Source: GCA-2687025 sp964473525 (GTDB lineage: Bacteria > Poribacteria > WGA-4E > GCA-2687025). From it: a stretch of DNA of 64,000 nt. The stretch spans positions 1-64,000 of the forward strand of contig CAYYPK010000007.1 of assembly GCA_964473525.1 (NCBI GenBank), written 5' to 3'. The translations under genes and the position numbers were made by a program. Positions 1 through 9,588 of this stretch are shown piece by piece. The notes beneath the pieces were generated by a model. It did not search any database. It was not told the origin of the DNA and saw only the letters and a list, made by a program, of their open reading frames with translations. Within the stretch, counting starts at the first letter, position 1. Every line of letters begins with the position of its first letter.

Positions 1-11
1 GCGGGGAGTGG

Positions 12-44
12 GGCTCCGCCCCCGGCACTGCCGGGGGCGGAGCC
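12..44 (-). terminator. GC-rich hairpin after the cytochrome gene
   Basis: A perfect 15-bp inverted repeat with a 3-base loop (stem arms 12-26 and 30-44) starts 10 bases past the stop codon of the multiheme cytochrome gene. There is no T-run on either side, so it is either a weak intrinsic terminator or an RNA-stabilising 3' hairpin. Confidence 0.5.
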
Positions 45-53
45 GAGCCGTAG

Positions 54-3000
54 CTACTTGAGGATGACGAGCTTGCGGACGGCAGTGTAGTCATCGGTGA
101 TGATCCGATAGAAATACACGCCGCTCGACACGCGCTCGCCGACTTCGTTACGACCGTCCCAGTAGGCGGCTGCGTTGCGACCCCGGTAGGAGCCACTATC
201 CAGCCAGCCGAGATCGAGGCGACGTATCGTCGCGCCGCTCGTCGACACGACCTCGATGCGGACCTCGGAGTCCTTCGCCAATTCGAAGGGGATCCAGGTC
301 TCGGGGTTGAACGGGTTGGGGTAGTTCTGCAGCAGCACGGTGCGCCACGTCGCCCCCATCGTGTTGAACGTCGGGTGACCAAGGTTCACGCGGAACAGGT
401 CGGCGCCGGTGTTGGCGATCTGTATGTTCCGTAGGGAGACCAGCTGCTCCAGGGGAGCTTCCAGGTCATCCACGCGGAACGTCAGCGTCATCAACGCGTC
501 GCCGTCGCCAGCCGAGGCGTCCGAACCGAGCGCCGCGGCAGCGACCCTGTCGATGGACCCTTGCGCTTCCGTGATCTCGGGACGCGCCCAGAACACCGCG
601 TTCGCGTCACGCGATAGGACCGAGCCGTTGCCCAAGGTTTGGAGACGCATCACCGACGGATCGTAGTTCAGCGAGAGGGCGTAGCCCGCGACGCGTTCCT
701 GCGTCGTAGCTCGCACGTGGACTCTCACCGATGCGCCGCTCGCGTCGAGAGGCAGCCGCTCGAAGTCGAGCCATACCCTCGCCGCGTCCACGGGAACCTC
801 CGCGTCCATCGGCCGCGCCATGCCGAGCTCCTGGGACACCGAGATGATGTCCTGGATGTCGACGAGGCCGCTGCCGTTGACGTCGGGGTTCAGACCGCCG
901 GGGATCAGAGCGCCGATCGCGGGTGTTACCGTCTCGCCAAAGTGCGACGCCACGCTGATGAGGTCGACGATGTTCACGACGCCGTCGCCGTTGACGTCCC
1001 ATGGGCTGTCGCTCGCCACCGGTCCAGCCGGTTCAAGCGTCTCACCCGTGAGTTCCTCGTAGGCGGCTCGCAGAAGGTCAGCAGCGTATAGCGGATTGTG
1101 GATGCCATAGCTGCCGTCGCCCAGCACCAGACCGTAGTTGTAGCGCGCCAGGCGCTGCTCAACGGTGGTGAGTTCGAGGTCGCTGGGTATGCTCACGTTG
1201 CCTTCTTCGTCGTGCGGCAGGACGGACGCGACAAGTGTGAGCAGCCCCTTGATCTCGGTCTGGACCCCTTCGATCTGGCCGTCGGCGTCGAAGTCCTCGC
1301 GTGCGAGGCGGTCGAAGCCGGTCTCGGGTGTCACGTCGGGGTGGCAGGTGACGCAGGAGCCGACGTTGGCTACGTCGTCGCCGTGATCATCTGGCGTCCC
1401 GCCATCCCACTCCATGGCCAGTGTGTGACCACCGACCTGACGGTGTCCACGCTCCGTGGCGGGTACCGTCTCAGCCATGTGGCACGTGATGCACTTGTCA
1501 GGCACGGCGTCGAGGTGACCCGTGCTGCGGATCTCCCTGCCGTATTCGACTCCGCCGACGCCCGATAGCAGCTCGGCCTGCGGCCCGCCGTGCGGTCCAC
1601 GGAAGCCGGTTAGCACGTACTCTTCAGGCACGCCACGACGCGCGTTGTGGCAGCTCATGCAGAGGCCAGCCTTGCCAGCCTTGATGACCTGTCCGCCAGA
1701 GAGTGTGACGTCGCCGTCCATGTAAGTGAGGAGTATGTCCGTGGGGTTGTCCGACGTGTGGCAGGTCGCACACGTGTGGCTGAACCCGTGCTCGTGCACC
1801 TGTTCCTCGGTCAGATCCTCTTCGAGGCGATCCTCGCCGAGCACCACCTCTGGAACGAACCGATTGCCGTTGTGGCACCGCGCGCACGACGCGCGACCCG
1901 GCGCCCCGTGGAGGACTCCCTCATAGACCTCCGCGAAGGCCTCATCCGGGATGTAGTGGGGCGACCGCTCCCAGCCAACCGCGAAGTCGGTGATGCTCTG
2001 CGATTCAGCAGGACGGTTCGCCACCAAGGGTGAGCCAATGGCGTCCACGCCAGCCAGCGGCGCGCCAGTGAACTCCTCGTAGGTGAGGCGCAGCAGATTG
2101 ACTGCATATGCCGTGTTGTGGATACCGAGGCTTCGATCCTCGAGGACGAAGCGGTAGTTATACGCCGCCTGGCGCTCTTCGACGGTGGTGAGTCCCAGGT
2201 CGCTCGGTATGCTGAGCGCGCCTTCCTCGTCCTGCGGGAGGACGGCTAGCAGCGCATCCAGAAGCCCTTGCACCTCGTCCTGCACGCCCTCAACGAGCGC
2301 GTCCCCGTCGTAGTCGGCATTGGCTACGCGGTTGAATGTATCGAGCCCCGGGTGGCATCGCTGACAGGGCTCGAGGTGCTCGACATCGTCGCGCGGATCC
2401 TCGGGCGTTCCAGCGTCCCAATGCACCTGGAACGAGTGGCCAGCGAGGTGATTCTCTCCGTATTCACCCTCGCCCGGGTTCAGCGCCTTGTGACAAGTGA
2501 GACATCCCTCGAACGTGACGAGGGTATGCACCGAGGAGCCTAGCTGCGCGCCGTACTGTATCGCGCCTGTACCCGCGAGCATCTCGGCTTGCGGCCCGTG
2601 GTGCGGTCCACGGTGGCTGTCGAGGATGTACTCCTCAGGATTGCCACGGCGCGAGTTGTGACAGGTCATGCAGGTGCCAGAGACGCCCGCGGACACCATC
2701 ACGCCATTCGGCAGTTCAACATCGCCGACGACGCGCAGAGAAAGCATATCCTCCGGGTTGTCGGTTCCAGTGTGACAGGCAATGCAGCTAACGCCGTGGT
2801 CCTTCGGCGCTGCGATTTCCTCTTCGGTAAGCTCGATTCCAAGCGCGTTCGCGCGGAAGCCCTCTGCGGTGTGGCAGTCCAAGCACCCGTCTCGGGTCGA
2901 CATGAACTGCACGCCTGGATAGAAGTTGTGGCCCGACTCCGACCACTGTTCGTGCCAATCGGATCGAGTAAGTAGCAGGTTGTGCGCGCCGAAGGAGACT

Positions 3001-3068
3001 AACCCTCCCACCGCAAGCACGACCGCGACGGCGAGCGATGTGCGAATTGCTCTCCGGCGTCTGTTCAT
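54..3068 (-). CDS. Exported decaheme cytochrome c with cohesin-like, dockerin-like and C-terminal sorting domains
   Basis: A probable electron-transfer protein of the outer surface. A signal peptide (about residues 1-30) is followed by ten CXXCH haem-binding motifs in two tandem five-haem repeats, with Cys at 62, 95, 133, 189, 235 and at 395, 433, 470, 526, 572. Each repeat ends in a similar segment (LPxDEEGxxSIPSD, then YNY). A dockerin-like pair of calcium loops (DVNGDGVVNIVDL near 691 and DVNGSGLVDIQDI near 729) comes next, then a cohesin-like domain (about 760-900). The last 95 residues are a Por/FlgD-type sorting domain with NYPNPFNPETWIPFEL. The start is ATG with a weak AGGG site. The neighbouring PorV-like gene fits type IX-style export. 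The haem count and domains are read directly; the redox partner is unknown. Confidence 0.88.
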   Translation of the reverse strand: MNRRRRAIRTSLAVAVVLAVGGLVSFGAHNLLLTRSDWHEQWSESGHNFYPGVQFMSTRDGCLDCHTAEGFRANALGIELTEEEIAAPKDHGVSCIACHTGTDNPEDMLSLRVVGDVELPNGVMVSAGVSGTCMTCHNSRRGNPEEYILDSHRGPHHGPQAEMLAGTGAIQYGAQLGSSVHTLVTFEGCLTCHKALNPGEGEYGENHLAGHSFQVHWDAGTPEDPRDDVEHLEPCQRCHPGLDTFNRVANADYDGDALVEGVQDEVQGLLDALLAVLPQDEEGALSIPSDLGLTTVEERQAAYNYRFVLEDRSLGIHNTAYAVNLLRLTYEEFTGAPLAGVDAIGSPLVANRPAESQSITDFAVGWERSPHYIPDEAFAEVYEGVLHGAPGRASCARCHNGNRFVPEVVLGEDRLEEDLTEEQVHEHGFSHTCATCHTSDNPTDILLTYMDGDVTLSGGQVIKAGKAGLCMSCHNARRGVPEEYVLTGFRGPHGGPQAELLSGVGGVEYGREIRSTGHLDAVPDKCITCHMAETVPATERGHRQVGGHTLAMEWDGGTPDDHGDDVANVGSCVTCHPDVTPETGFDRLAREDFDADGQIEGVQTEIKGLLTLVASVLPHDEEGNVSIPSDLELTTVEQRLARYNYGLVLGDGSYGIHNPLYAADLLRAAYEELTGETLEPAGPVASDSPWDVNGDGVVNIVDLISVASHFGETVTPAIGALIPGGLNPDVNGSGLVDIQDIISVSQELGMARPMDAEVPVDAARVWLDFERLPLDASGASVRVHVRATTQERVAGYALSLNYDPSVMRLQTLGNGSVLSRDANAVFWARPEITEAQGSIDRVAAAALGSDASAGDGDALMTLTFRVDDLEAPLEQLVSLRNIQIANTGADLFRVNLGHPTFNTMGATWRTVLLQNYPNPFNPETWIPFELAKDSEVRIEVVSTSGATIRRLDLGWLDSGSYRGRNAAAYWDGRNEVGERVSSGVYFYRIITDDYTAVRKLVILK

Positions 3069-3258
3069 TACGCTGCCCTAACTAGCATGAGCGTTCATGG
3101 TGCAGCGGGACGTATAGACTGAGCCCAGGGGCTCAGGAACTAGGCAAGTCGGGACAGTGAGTCCTCAGTTGCCCAATGGATAGCGCGGCCCGGAGGGCAT
3201 GTGAAGGATTGCACAAGCATTTTCCGCGCGGGGAGCCTGGCCAACGCCCGCGCGGGTC

Positions 3259-4356
3259 CTATTTCCTACGCGCAAAGAAGCGACCCTCGTCAAAGCTCAC
3301 GAGAACGCCTTGCTCGCCCTCTACAGGTGGCGCCATGAAGGTGAACTCCAGACCAGACTCCGTGAAGAAGCTGGCGCCATGGTGTGGCAGGAGTTCACCG
3401 TCACTGCCGATGCCCCCGTAATACAGCCTACCATCCTGCTCCGACACTGTCAGAGCAATACCGGGCGATCCCTCGTATCGTCCCGCATACATCGCGATGG
3501 GGGCCGATTCCGCGCCGTCGGTGGCGGCCCGCACCTGTTCCGCGATCGTGGCCCCCTCGGCTGTCTGCACGCCGTACTGCTCGACGGCAAAGGTACGTGG
3601 GAACAGAGCCGGCAGATCGTGGCCATGCGCCCCCTTCTTGAGTTCCGCTTCGGTGTCCAGTACGACGACATCCTCGAAGTTGTGGAAGTGGTAGACGTAG
3701 ACGAGCCCACGGCGCAGGTCGTATATGTTTGAGTAGAGCGTCTGTGCGAAACGCTCCTGGTGGACAGCGGCGAGAATGCGTCGGAACAGATCGACGGTGA
3801 AGCTGTCAGCTCTGCTCAGCATCTCCTCCGCGATTGCATACCGCTCGCAGTCGCGATCCTCTGGCTTGGTCTGCGACTGCCAGAAGTTCGTGGCGATCTG
3901 GAAATCCCCCTGCCTACGGATCGCCGTCCACGCGCCGAACGGCTCGATGACCGCCGAATCCCCGTGTCGGTCGCCTACCAGGTAGGCGCCATTCCACCCG
4001 CCCTTGTGGAAGCTGTATCTCGCGAGGAACTCCTCCACCTCCCGGACAGACGCGCACTCAGCCATCATGGCATCGGTCGGATTGCCCGGGAAGAGGGGTT
4101 TACCTTCCTGGGGTTGCATCCGCACCACCTCGACGGCAACCGCGTCGAAGAAGAGGCCCTGGTCATTCACCCCTCCCTCGGGCGACCAGTTGTCGTATCC
4201 GAAGTAGGTTCTGCCGTAGCCTGCGTGGAAGTCTCGCCCGCCGACCTGGCCTCCGCCCCGGGGCACGAACCAGAGCTTGGTTCTGGGGTTGCTGGCGTCC
4301 TCGTTGTTCCCGGCCAGCGCTACCGCGCCATCGAAGGCGTAGAAGATCGTGCACAT
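3259..4356 (-). CDS. C45/choloylglycine-type Ntn-hydrolase with extra C-terminal beta domain
   Basis: The protein starts MCTIF, so removal of Met1 would expose Cys2 as the N-terminal nucleophile of a linear amide C-N hydrolase (choloylglycine hydrolase / peptidase C45 group). GNNED (16-20) and ATNF with Asn near 157 are at the expected active-site places. There is no signal peptide, which suggests a cytoplasmic enzyme. Residues from about 285 to 365 (MYAGRYEGSPG onward) resemble the small beta domain often appended to serine hydrolases (DUF3471-like), which is unusual here. The start is ATG with GGAAGG upstream. The substrate is unknown: an amide or peptide, possibly a penicillin-like or acyl-amino-acid compound. 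Confidence 0.72.
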   Translation of the reverse strand: MCTIFYAFDGAVALAGNNEDASNPRTKLWFVPRGGGQVGGRDFHAGYGRTYFGYDNWSPEGGVNDQGLFFDAVAVEVVRMQPQEGKPLFPGNPTDAMMAECASVREVEEFLARYSFHKGGWNGAYLVGDRHGDSAVIEPFGAWTAIRRQGDFQIATNFWQSQTKPEDRDCERYAIAEEMLSRADSFTVDLFRRILAAVHQERFAQTLYSNIYDLRRGLVYVYHFHNFEDVVVLDTEAELKKGAHGHDLPALFPRTFAVEQYGVQTAEGATIAEQVRAATDGAESAPIAMYAGRYEGSPGIALTVSEQDGRLYYGGIGSDGELLPHHGASFFTESGLEFTFMAPPVEGEQGVLVSFDEGRFFARRK

Positions 4357-4575
4357 GCCTGGCCCTTCCAGTTCTGTTCACGACCGCGCGACGACGTGGG
4401 GCGCTCCGAGCAGGTCCACATAGTGAGGTCGCGTTGGGCAAGGGAGTATAGCGGATCGCTTCCTGGCCTTGAGGCGCATGCATGCGGTTGCCGCCGATCG
4501 TGGCCGAGCGCAGGCGGGCGCAGGCCAGACACAATAGTGGTTCTCGCCGAAACGACGAGCAGCCAATGTCGGCCC

Positions 4576-5634
4576 CTAAGGCCGGTACGCTCGCGTTTCG
4601 TCAGCTAAGGCGAGCACGTTGTCGACGGGCACTTCCGGCTCCAGGACGTGCGTGGGAGCGATCACCAATCCGCCGCCGCGACCCACCGTGTCGATCCTCC
4701 GACGGACGATTTCGCGCACTTCCTCAACAGTCCCGAATGGCATGGTGCTTTGCGTTCCGATTGTGCCCCAGAACGACGCTCGATCGCCGTATTTGGCCTT
4801 CAGCGCCGCCGGGTCCATGCACTCCGGCTGGATGGGATTCAGCACGTCGACGCCGATTTCGATCAGGTCGTCCATGAACGGCTCGTACTGCCCGTCGCTG
4901 TGGTACATCGCCAAGACGGCCGGATTGGCGGCCTTCGCCGCCTGAATGACGCGCGCGAGGCGCGGCTTGTACCACTCGCGCCACATCGCCACGGACATCA
5001 TGGGTCCGCGTTGTGTCGCGATGTCGTCACCGAAGCGAATCAGATCGACGCCCGCCTCCGCGAACCTACCCGCCATGAACTCTTTGCGCTCCGTGATGCG
5101 GTCCAGGAGATAGGTGGCAAGCTCTGGCCGTTCGATGTGGTCGATGAACAGCTCTTCCATGCTGCGCACGTACCACGCGATTTCGAAGATCGTGCACTCC
5201 ATGCCCGCGACAACGGCGTATCCGCGCTCTTTGACGGCGGAGACCGCTTCTTCCAGGTGGGCGTGGCGCTCCTTGGGCCACACGTCCGGCAGCGGATACT
5301 GCTCGAATTCGTCCAGAGTCTGTAGGTCCGAGGCGAGGTGTACCTTGCGGGTGAAATGGTAGAAGTCGCCGGGAATGGTCGCGTCGCCCCACTCGCCGAT
5401 GTTGATGGCATCGGGAATGCCACGCTCTTCGACGTAGCGCCTGTAGTCCACCGGCGTCACGGGCGGCCCCCACCCGACACCCCGGCACTCGAACTCAAAA
5501 TGACTCGCGAAGTCGCGCGTGCCGATGCGTTCGGCGAGGGCGTCGGCGAGTGCAGGCGTCGTTCCGAACTCGAACGGAACCGGGTACAGCTCCTCGCGCC
5601 GCAGGACGCGAAGAATCCTCTCACGTGGCGTCAT
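4576..5634 (-). CDS. Uroporphyrinogen decarboxylase-family protein (methyltransferase-like)
   Basis: A TIM-barrel protein of about 352 residues of the UROD/MtaA superfamily. It begins MTPRERIL, the usual opening of the family, carries YHSDG in mid-protein, and has the family C-terminal run FWGTIGTQSTMPFGT...GGGLVIAPTH. In this lineage such proteins are numerous and are more likely cobamide-linked methyl transferases or catabolic enzymes than haem-pathway UROD. The ATG was chosen because GAGGGGTGG lies just in front of it; an in-frame GTG 15 bases upstream sits at that site and would destroy the spacing. The substrate cannot be told from sequence. Confidence 0.78.
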   Translation of the reverse strand: MTPRERILRVLRREELYPVPFEFGTTPALADALAERIGTRDFASHFEFECRGVGWGPPVTPVDYRRYVEERGIPDAINIGEWGDATIPGDFYHFTRKVHLASDLQTLDEFEQYPLPDVWPKERHAHLEEAVSAVKERGYAVVAGMECTIFEIAWYVRSMEELFIDHIERPELATYLLDRITERKEFMAGRFAEAGVDLIRFGDDIATQRGPMMSVAMWREWYKPRLARVIQAAKAANPAVLAMYHSDGQYEPFMDDLIEIGVDVLNPIQPECMDPAALKAKYGDRASFWGTIGTQSTMPFGTVEEVREIVRRRIDTVGRGGGLVIAPTHVLEPEVPVDNVLALADETRAYRP

Positions 5635-5759
5635 GGGTCCACCCCTCACGATATCCTCAACCTCGGACGCTACCGGCTTGCCGGTCTGGGACCAACATAG
5701 CCTGTCGAGGTGAGAGGGGTGAGATTCCGGGCGGCTCCAGCGTCGCCTGCGCCAACGGG

Positions 5760-7037
5760 TCAGAACAGCAGGCGGGCGCCCACTACCAACCTATCCGTGT
5801 GGAACGACTGCTCAACCCCAACGCCCAGAGCATCCCACTGCGACCGGACGTACGCCACGTCGAGTACGGCGTCCGGGGCCAGAGGCGTGGACATCCCCAG
5901 GCTGATAGTGATGGGGTCGGCGGCGTCTTCGTCCGCGTAGGCGCGGCGTCCGATGCCGATACCGCCGCGCAACGTGAGAGCATCGTGGGCGGCCCACTCG
6001 GCTCCGAGTCGAGCGTCTGCCGCAGCGTCGTAGGAACGCGCGAACTGCTCTGGATTCACATCGTCGGCAGGCGCGCGTGAATAAGACGCCTTGCTCCAGT
6101 CGGAATACGCCACGGACGCGGAGACGCGCAAATCCCCCGCGTGGATGCTAACGCCGCCTTCGTACGCGGCCGGCACGCTGAGGCGGTATCCGGTCACGCC
6201 AGCGTCGGATTCCCGCAGATCGGACCCGTCGTCGAAGTCGAAACGCGTGCGTTGCAGCCAGTCCTCTACGATGTCGTACTCGTAGGGAGCGGCGACCGTT
6301 GCGCCGACATTGAGTCCCGGAACCACCGCGACTTCGAGCCCGAAGCGTAGACGCGTGGCGGATACCGTGCGGATGACAAGGTCGTCGAAGCGCGCGAAGT
6401 CGAGTTCAGGATCTACGTTCGAGATGTCGGAGGCGTCGAACAGGAGGGACCGGTCGCGTTCACCCTCTATAAAGTCCGAGGCCACGCCGACGCGTACGCC
6501 ACGCGCCACCTCGACGCCAACGCCAAGACTGAGCGCGTACACGTCTCCAACGGTGTCCCGTCGTTCGAAGACATCGAACCGAGCGAAGTCACCGAGTGTC
6601 TCGATGCCAGCGGTCTCTATGTTCTCGTCCAGACTGCGGACGGCCCCAAACGTCGCGCCGACGCCCCACCGCGACGAGTCTTCTCTGCGGTAAGCCAGCG
6701 CGAGATGCCCGAGGCGTACACGGTCAACCGATGCGTCTGTCGTGTCCGCTCCGAGACGGGCGTTCGCGGCGAGGTTGCGATACCCGCCGGATGCGGCGGC
6801 CTCGCTACCGGTCAGCGCGGCGAGACCAGCGGGGTTCGTCGACACGGCGTCGGCGCCCCGCGCTTGGCTAACAGTGGCGCCCCCCATGCCCAGAGCTCGG
6901 ATGTCCTGCCGGGCGTCGAAACCTGCTAGCTCCTCGTCGATCGGCGCCGCGTGCGCGGCAGCGACGCACAGGACGAGAGTAGCCGCGTTCAGGAGTGTCC
7001 GCGACGGCCTCTGCGATGTCCGAGGGCGCGTTGCCAT
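5760..7037 (-). CDS. PorV/OMPP1-like outer-membrane beta-barrel protein
   Basis: A signal peptide (about 1-31, ending AHA) is followed by the hallmark start of PorV/PorQ and related barrels: LGMGGATVSQARGADAV, then TNPAGLAAL. The rest alternates short hydrophobic and polar strands and ends in LLF, as outer-membrane barrels do. PorV helps attach type IX cargo at the cell surface, so this gene fits with the sorting-domain proteins encoded on both sides. It is divergent from the WD40 gene, with only 89 bases between them. ATG is preceded by GGAG. Membership of the broad barrel group is firm; the exact PorV role is inferred. Confidence 0.72.
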   Translation of the reverse strand: MATRPRTSQRPSRTLLNAATLVLCVAAAHAAPIDEELAGFDARQDIRALGMGGATVSQARGADAVSTNPAGLAALTGSEAAASGGYRNLAANARLGADTTDASVDRVRLGHLALAYRREDSSRWGVGATFGAVRSLDENIETAGIETLGDFARFDVFERRDTVGDVYALSLGVGVEVARGVRVGVASDFIEGERDRSLLFDASDISNVDPELDFARFDDLVIRTVSATRLRFGLEVAVVPGLNVGATVAAPYEYDIVEDWLQRTRFDFDDGSDLRESDAGVTGYRLSVPAAYEGGVSIHAGDLRVSASVAYSDWSKASYSRAPADDVNPEQFARSYDAAADARLGAEWAAHDALTLRGGIGIGRRAYADEDAADPITISLGMSTPLAPDAVLDVAYVRSQWDALGVGVEQSFHTDRLVVGARLLF

Positions 7038-7126
7038 GTGCCGACTCCTATCGGTGCGGGCTCGCCAGGGTACATATCACGATTGTATTATGTAGCGCAC
7101 GCCACCAGACCATCACGAGAGCCGCC

Positions 7127-9553
7127 ATGCGCCTCGAACTTCGACGACCGTGGGAACGACATCGCGGACGCCTCTGCGGCCGGCTCAGGACCGACGCGCA
7201 CGCGACCCGGCTCCGCGTGCTCAACGCCCGCGGTTGGGCGCTGGCTTACACCCTCGTCGTATTGGTAGCGGCGGCTTCCCGCAGCTGGGCGGCTGACCCG
7301 TTGGCGACTCCGGTCGCGACAGCGGACCTCGGCGTGGAGCTGCGCGCTATCGCCGTCACCGAGGACGCGTCGCGCATCGCGGCCGTAGGCTCCGCCGGAT
7401 TCATGGCAGAAGGCTATGAGTTGGGGATGCTGACCGTCTGGAATGGCGCTGGCTCGGAGCAGTGGAGCGTTACGAATCCTGGCGCGATCCTGTGCGCCGC
7501 GTGGACGCCGTCGGGGGACATGCTGGCGTTCGGAACGGACGACGGCGCAGCGCAGCTCTTCCTGCGTGACCGCTCCGATGTCCGTCGATGGCCCGCAGCG
7601 GAGACGCCGGTCCTCGCCTGTGTCTTTTCTGCCGACGGCTCTCGCCTGCTGACCGCTGGCGGCGACCATGTCATTCGCGTATGGGAGGTAGTGTCCGGCG
7701 CCATGGTTGGCGAGATGACAGGGCATTCGGCTCCCGTCTTCGCGCTCCGCGTGAGTCCAGACGATCAAACGGTCGCATCGGGTGGCGCGGATGGCGCAGT
7801 CGTAGTGTGGGACATGGGAACGCAGACGCCCGTCGCGCAGGTCGCGCCCCACGAGAACACGGTGTCCTCAGTAGCGTTCACAAGCGACGGGTCACGGGTC
7901 GTCTCCGGCGGCTGGGACGGGCGCATCGTCGTCACGACCGTGGTGGATAGCTCGACTCGGGAAGTCGACCGGCTATCGCAGCCTGTATTCGCGGTGGATG
8001 TCAGCGCCGACGACGGTACGGTAGTTGCGGGAGCCGCCGGTGGCGACGGGTCTCTTGCATTCTGGCGCCTCGATACCGGCGAACGGGCCGTGGCGCTTGC
8101 CCGCCCGGTCACGCCCGCAGCGCGGTATGTCGGCGCGAGCGTGCTAGCAACTGGGTACGACAGTGGCGAGGTGCGCCTCTGGCGCGCGGACCCATCAGCC
8201 CCCGTGCTGGATGTCCCGACGGGCCAGCAGGCAACCACTCTAAGGTGGCAGGACGCGTCGGCGGTGTACTACGAGGCGCAGTTCGGCCGCGCGGCGCCCC
8301 TGCGGGACGGCGACGCGACGGCGCTGACGCGTGGCACTTCCGTGGATCTGCCGGAGTCGCTCGTTGACGGGTCTACCGTGTGGTGGCGCGTGCGTTCTCA
8401 CGGATTCGGCGGCGCGACAGAGTGGTCCGAAACTCGAAGCGTAGTGACGGAAGGCCCGCCGTCATCGGTCGCGCGAGTGTGGATAGAGGTGTCGCCTGCC
8501 CGCGTCGCGGCCGGCGACGAGGCGTCTGCGCAGGTGCACATCGCGGACGCCGTGGACCTTGCCGCGTTCAGCATGGACATAGTCGTGGACTCGCGCGCGC
8601 TTGGTTTGCTCGGGGCCTCCGCTGGCGAGGCGCTGACCGCAGACGGATCGCCACTACAGTGGGGGTCACCCCTGGCGCGCGAGGAGAACGGGTCGGTCGC
8701 CCTGACGGACGCGTCGGGAGTGCGGTTGGGCGACGGCGGCATCAACGCGCGTGGCACGCTGCTGACAGTCGACTTCGTGACACAAGAAGCAGGCGACGCC
8801 CCGATCCGCGTGCGGAACCTGAAGCTGGTAGACGCGCGCGGCGGGACCATCGAGGCGGAGATCGCGGCTGCGTCGGTGACGGTGTTCGAGGCGCTGGGAC
8901 CGGCGGATGTGAACCGCGACGGATTCGTAGACATCTCTGATCTGGTTGCCGTCGCCCAGTCTTTCGGTCAGAGCGTCGCGGACGAGGCGTCGGCGCGTGC
9001 GGACGTCGATGACAGTGGCTTGGTCGACATCATAGACCTGCTGCACGTCGCGCGTGAGTTCGTCACGGTCGAGGACGCGATCGCGGCGTCGGCGCCGTCG
9101 CGCGAGGGGTACAGTGGTCTCGCCCGCGCGCGCGACCACATGCGACGGCTAGGCCCGGGCGCAGCGAGGGGCGCCGACTGGTCGCGCCTGCTGGATGTGC
9201 TGGACGCCCTCGCCGGGCCGACCCAGGCCACCAGCTACCCACTCGCGCTGAGCGTCGGCGCGGCGCACCCGAACCCATCGAACCCGGAGACCTGGATTCC
9301 GTTTGCGCTGTCCCAGCAGGCGGATGTCCGCGTATCCATCTTCGACACGCGCGGGCGTCTCGTGCGGTCGCTTGGGGTTGGGCCGCGAGAGGCGGGCGTC
9401 TACCGTGCGCACCGAGGGGCAGCGCGGTGGGATGGTCGCGACTCCCTGGGGCAGCCTGCGGCGAGTGGCGTGTACGTCGCGCGGATCGCTGCGCGGCCCT
9501 CGACGGGCGGCCCGCCAGTGTCAGAGAGCGTCCGTATCGTTGTGGGGCGCTAG
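7127..9553 (+). CDS. Exported WD40-propeller protein with cohesin-like, dockerin-like and sorting domains
   Basis: First gene of the plus-strand envelope block. A hydrophobic export segment (about residues 36-55) precedes about seven WD40-like blades (62-360, for example SPDDQTVASGGADGAVVVWD), a fibronectin-like segment (370-445), a cohesin-like domain (450-590), a dockerin-like pair (ADVNRDGFVDISDL near 593 and a second loop near 625) and a sorting tag from about 714 (PNPSNPETWIPFAL). The ATG at 7127 gives a long n-region; a GTG at 7217 would give a more typical signal peptide. The reading frame stays open upstream to 6995, but that part overlaps the divergent barrel gene. The likely role is a surface or periplasmic scaffold or sensor. 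Confidence 0.78.
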   Translation: MRLELRRPWERHRGRLCGRLRTDAHATRLRVLNARGWALAYTLVVLVAAASRSWAADPLATPVATADLGVELRAIAVTEDASRIAAVGSAGFMAEGYELGMLTVWNGAGSEQWSVTNPGAILCAAWTPSGDMLAFGTDDGAAQLFLRDRSDVRRWPAAETPVLACVFSADGSRLLTAGGDHVIRVWEVVSGAMVGEMTGHSAPVFALRVSPDDQTVASGGADGAVVVWDMGTQTPVAQVAPHENTVSSVAFTSDGSRVVSGGWDGRIVVTTVVDSSTREVDRLSQPVFAVDVSADDGTVVAGAAGGDGSLAFWRLDTGERAVALARPVTPAARYVGASVLATGYDSGEVRLWRADPSAPVLDVPTGQQATTLRWQDASAVYYEAQFGRAAPLRDGDATALTRGTSVDLPESLVDGSTVWWRVRSHGFGGATEWSETRSVVTEGPPSSVARVWIEVSPARVAAGDEASAQVHIADAVDLAAFSMDIVVDSRALGLLGASAGEALTADGSPLQWGSPLAREENGSVALTDASGVRLGDGGINARGTLLTVDFVTQEAGDAPIRVRNLKLVDARGGTIEAEIAAASVTVFEALGPADVNRDGFVDISDLVAVAQSFGQSVADEASARADVDDSGLVDIIDLLHVAREFVTVEDAIAASAPSREGYSGLARARDHMRRLGPGAARGADWSRLLDVLDALAGPTQATSYPLALSVGAAHPNPSNPETWIPFALSQQADVRVSIFDTRGRLVRSLGVGPREAGVYRAHRGAARWDGRDSLGQPAASGVYVARIAARPSTGGPPVSESVRIVVGR

Positions 9554-9588
9554 CGTCCCTCGAGCGGGCAGCCTGAGAACGGAGACGA

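Noticed and set aside
3160..3250. tRNA-like stretch (CTCAGTTG, then GGATAGCGCGG)
   Set aside because: It resembles a D-arm only. There is no anticodon stem, no T-arm GGTTC and no acceptor pairing, so it is not a tRNA gene.
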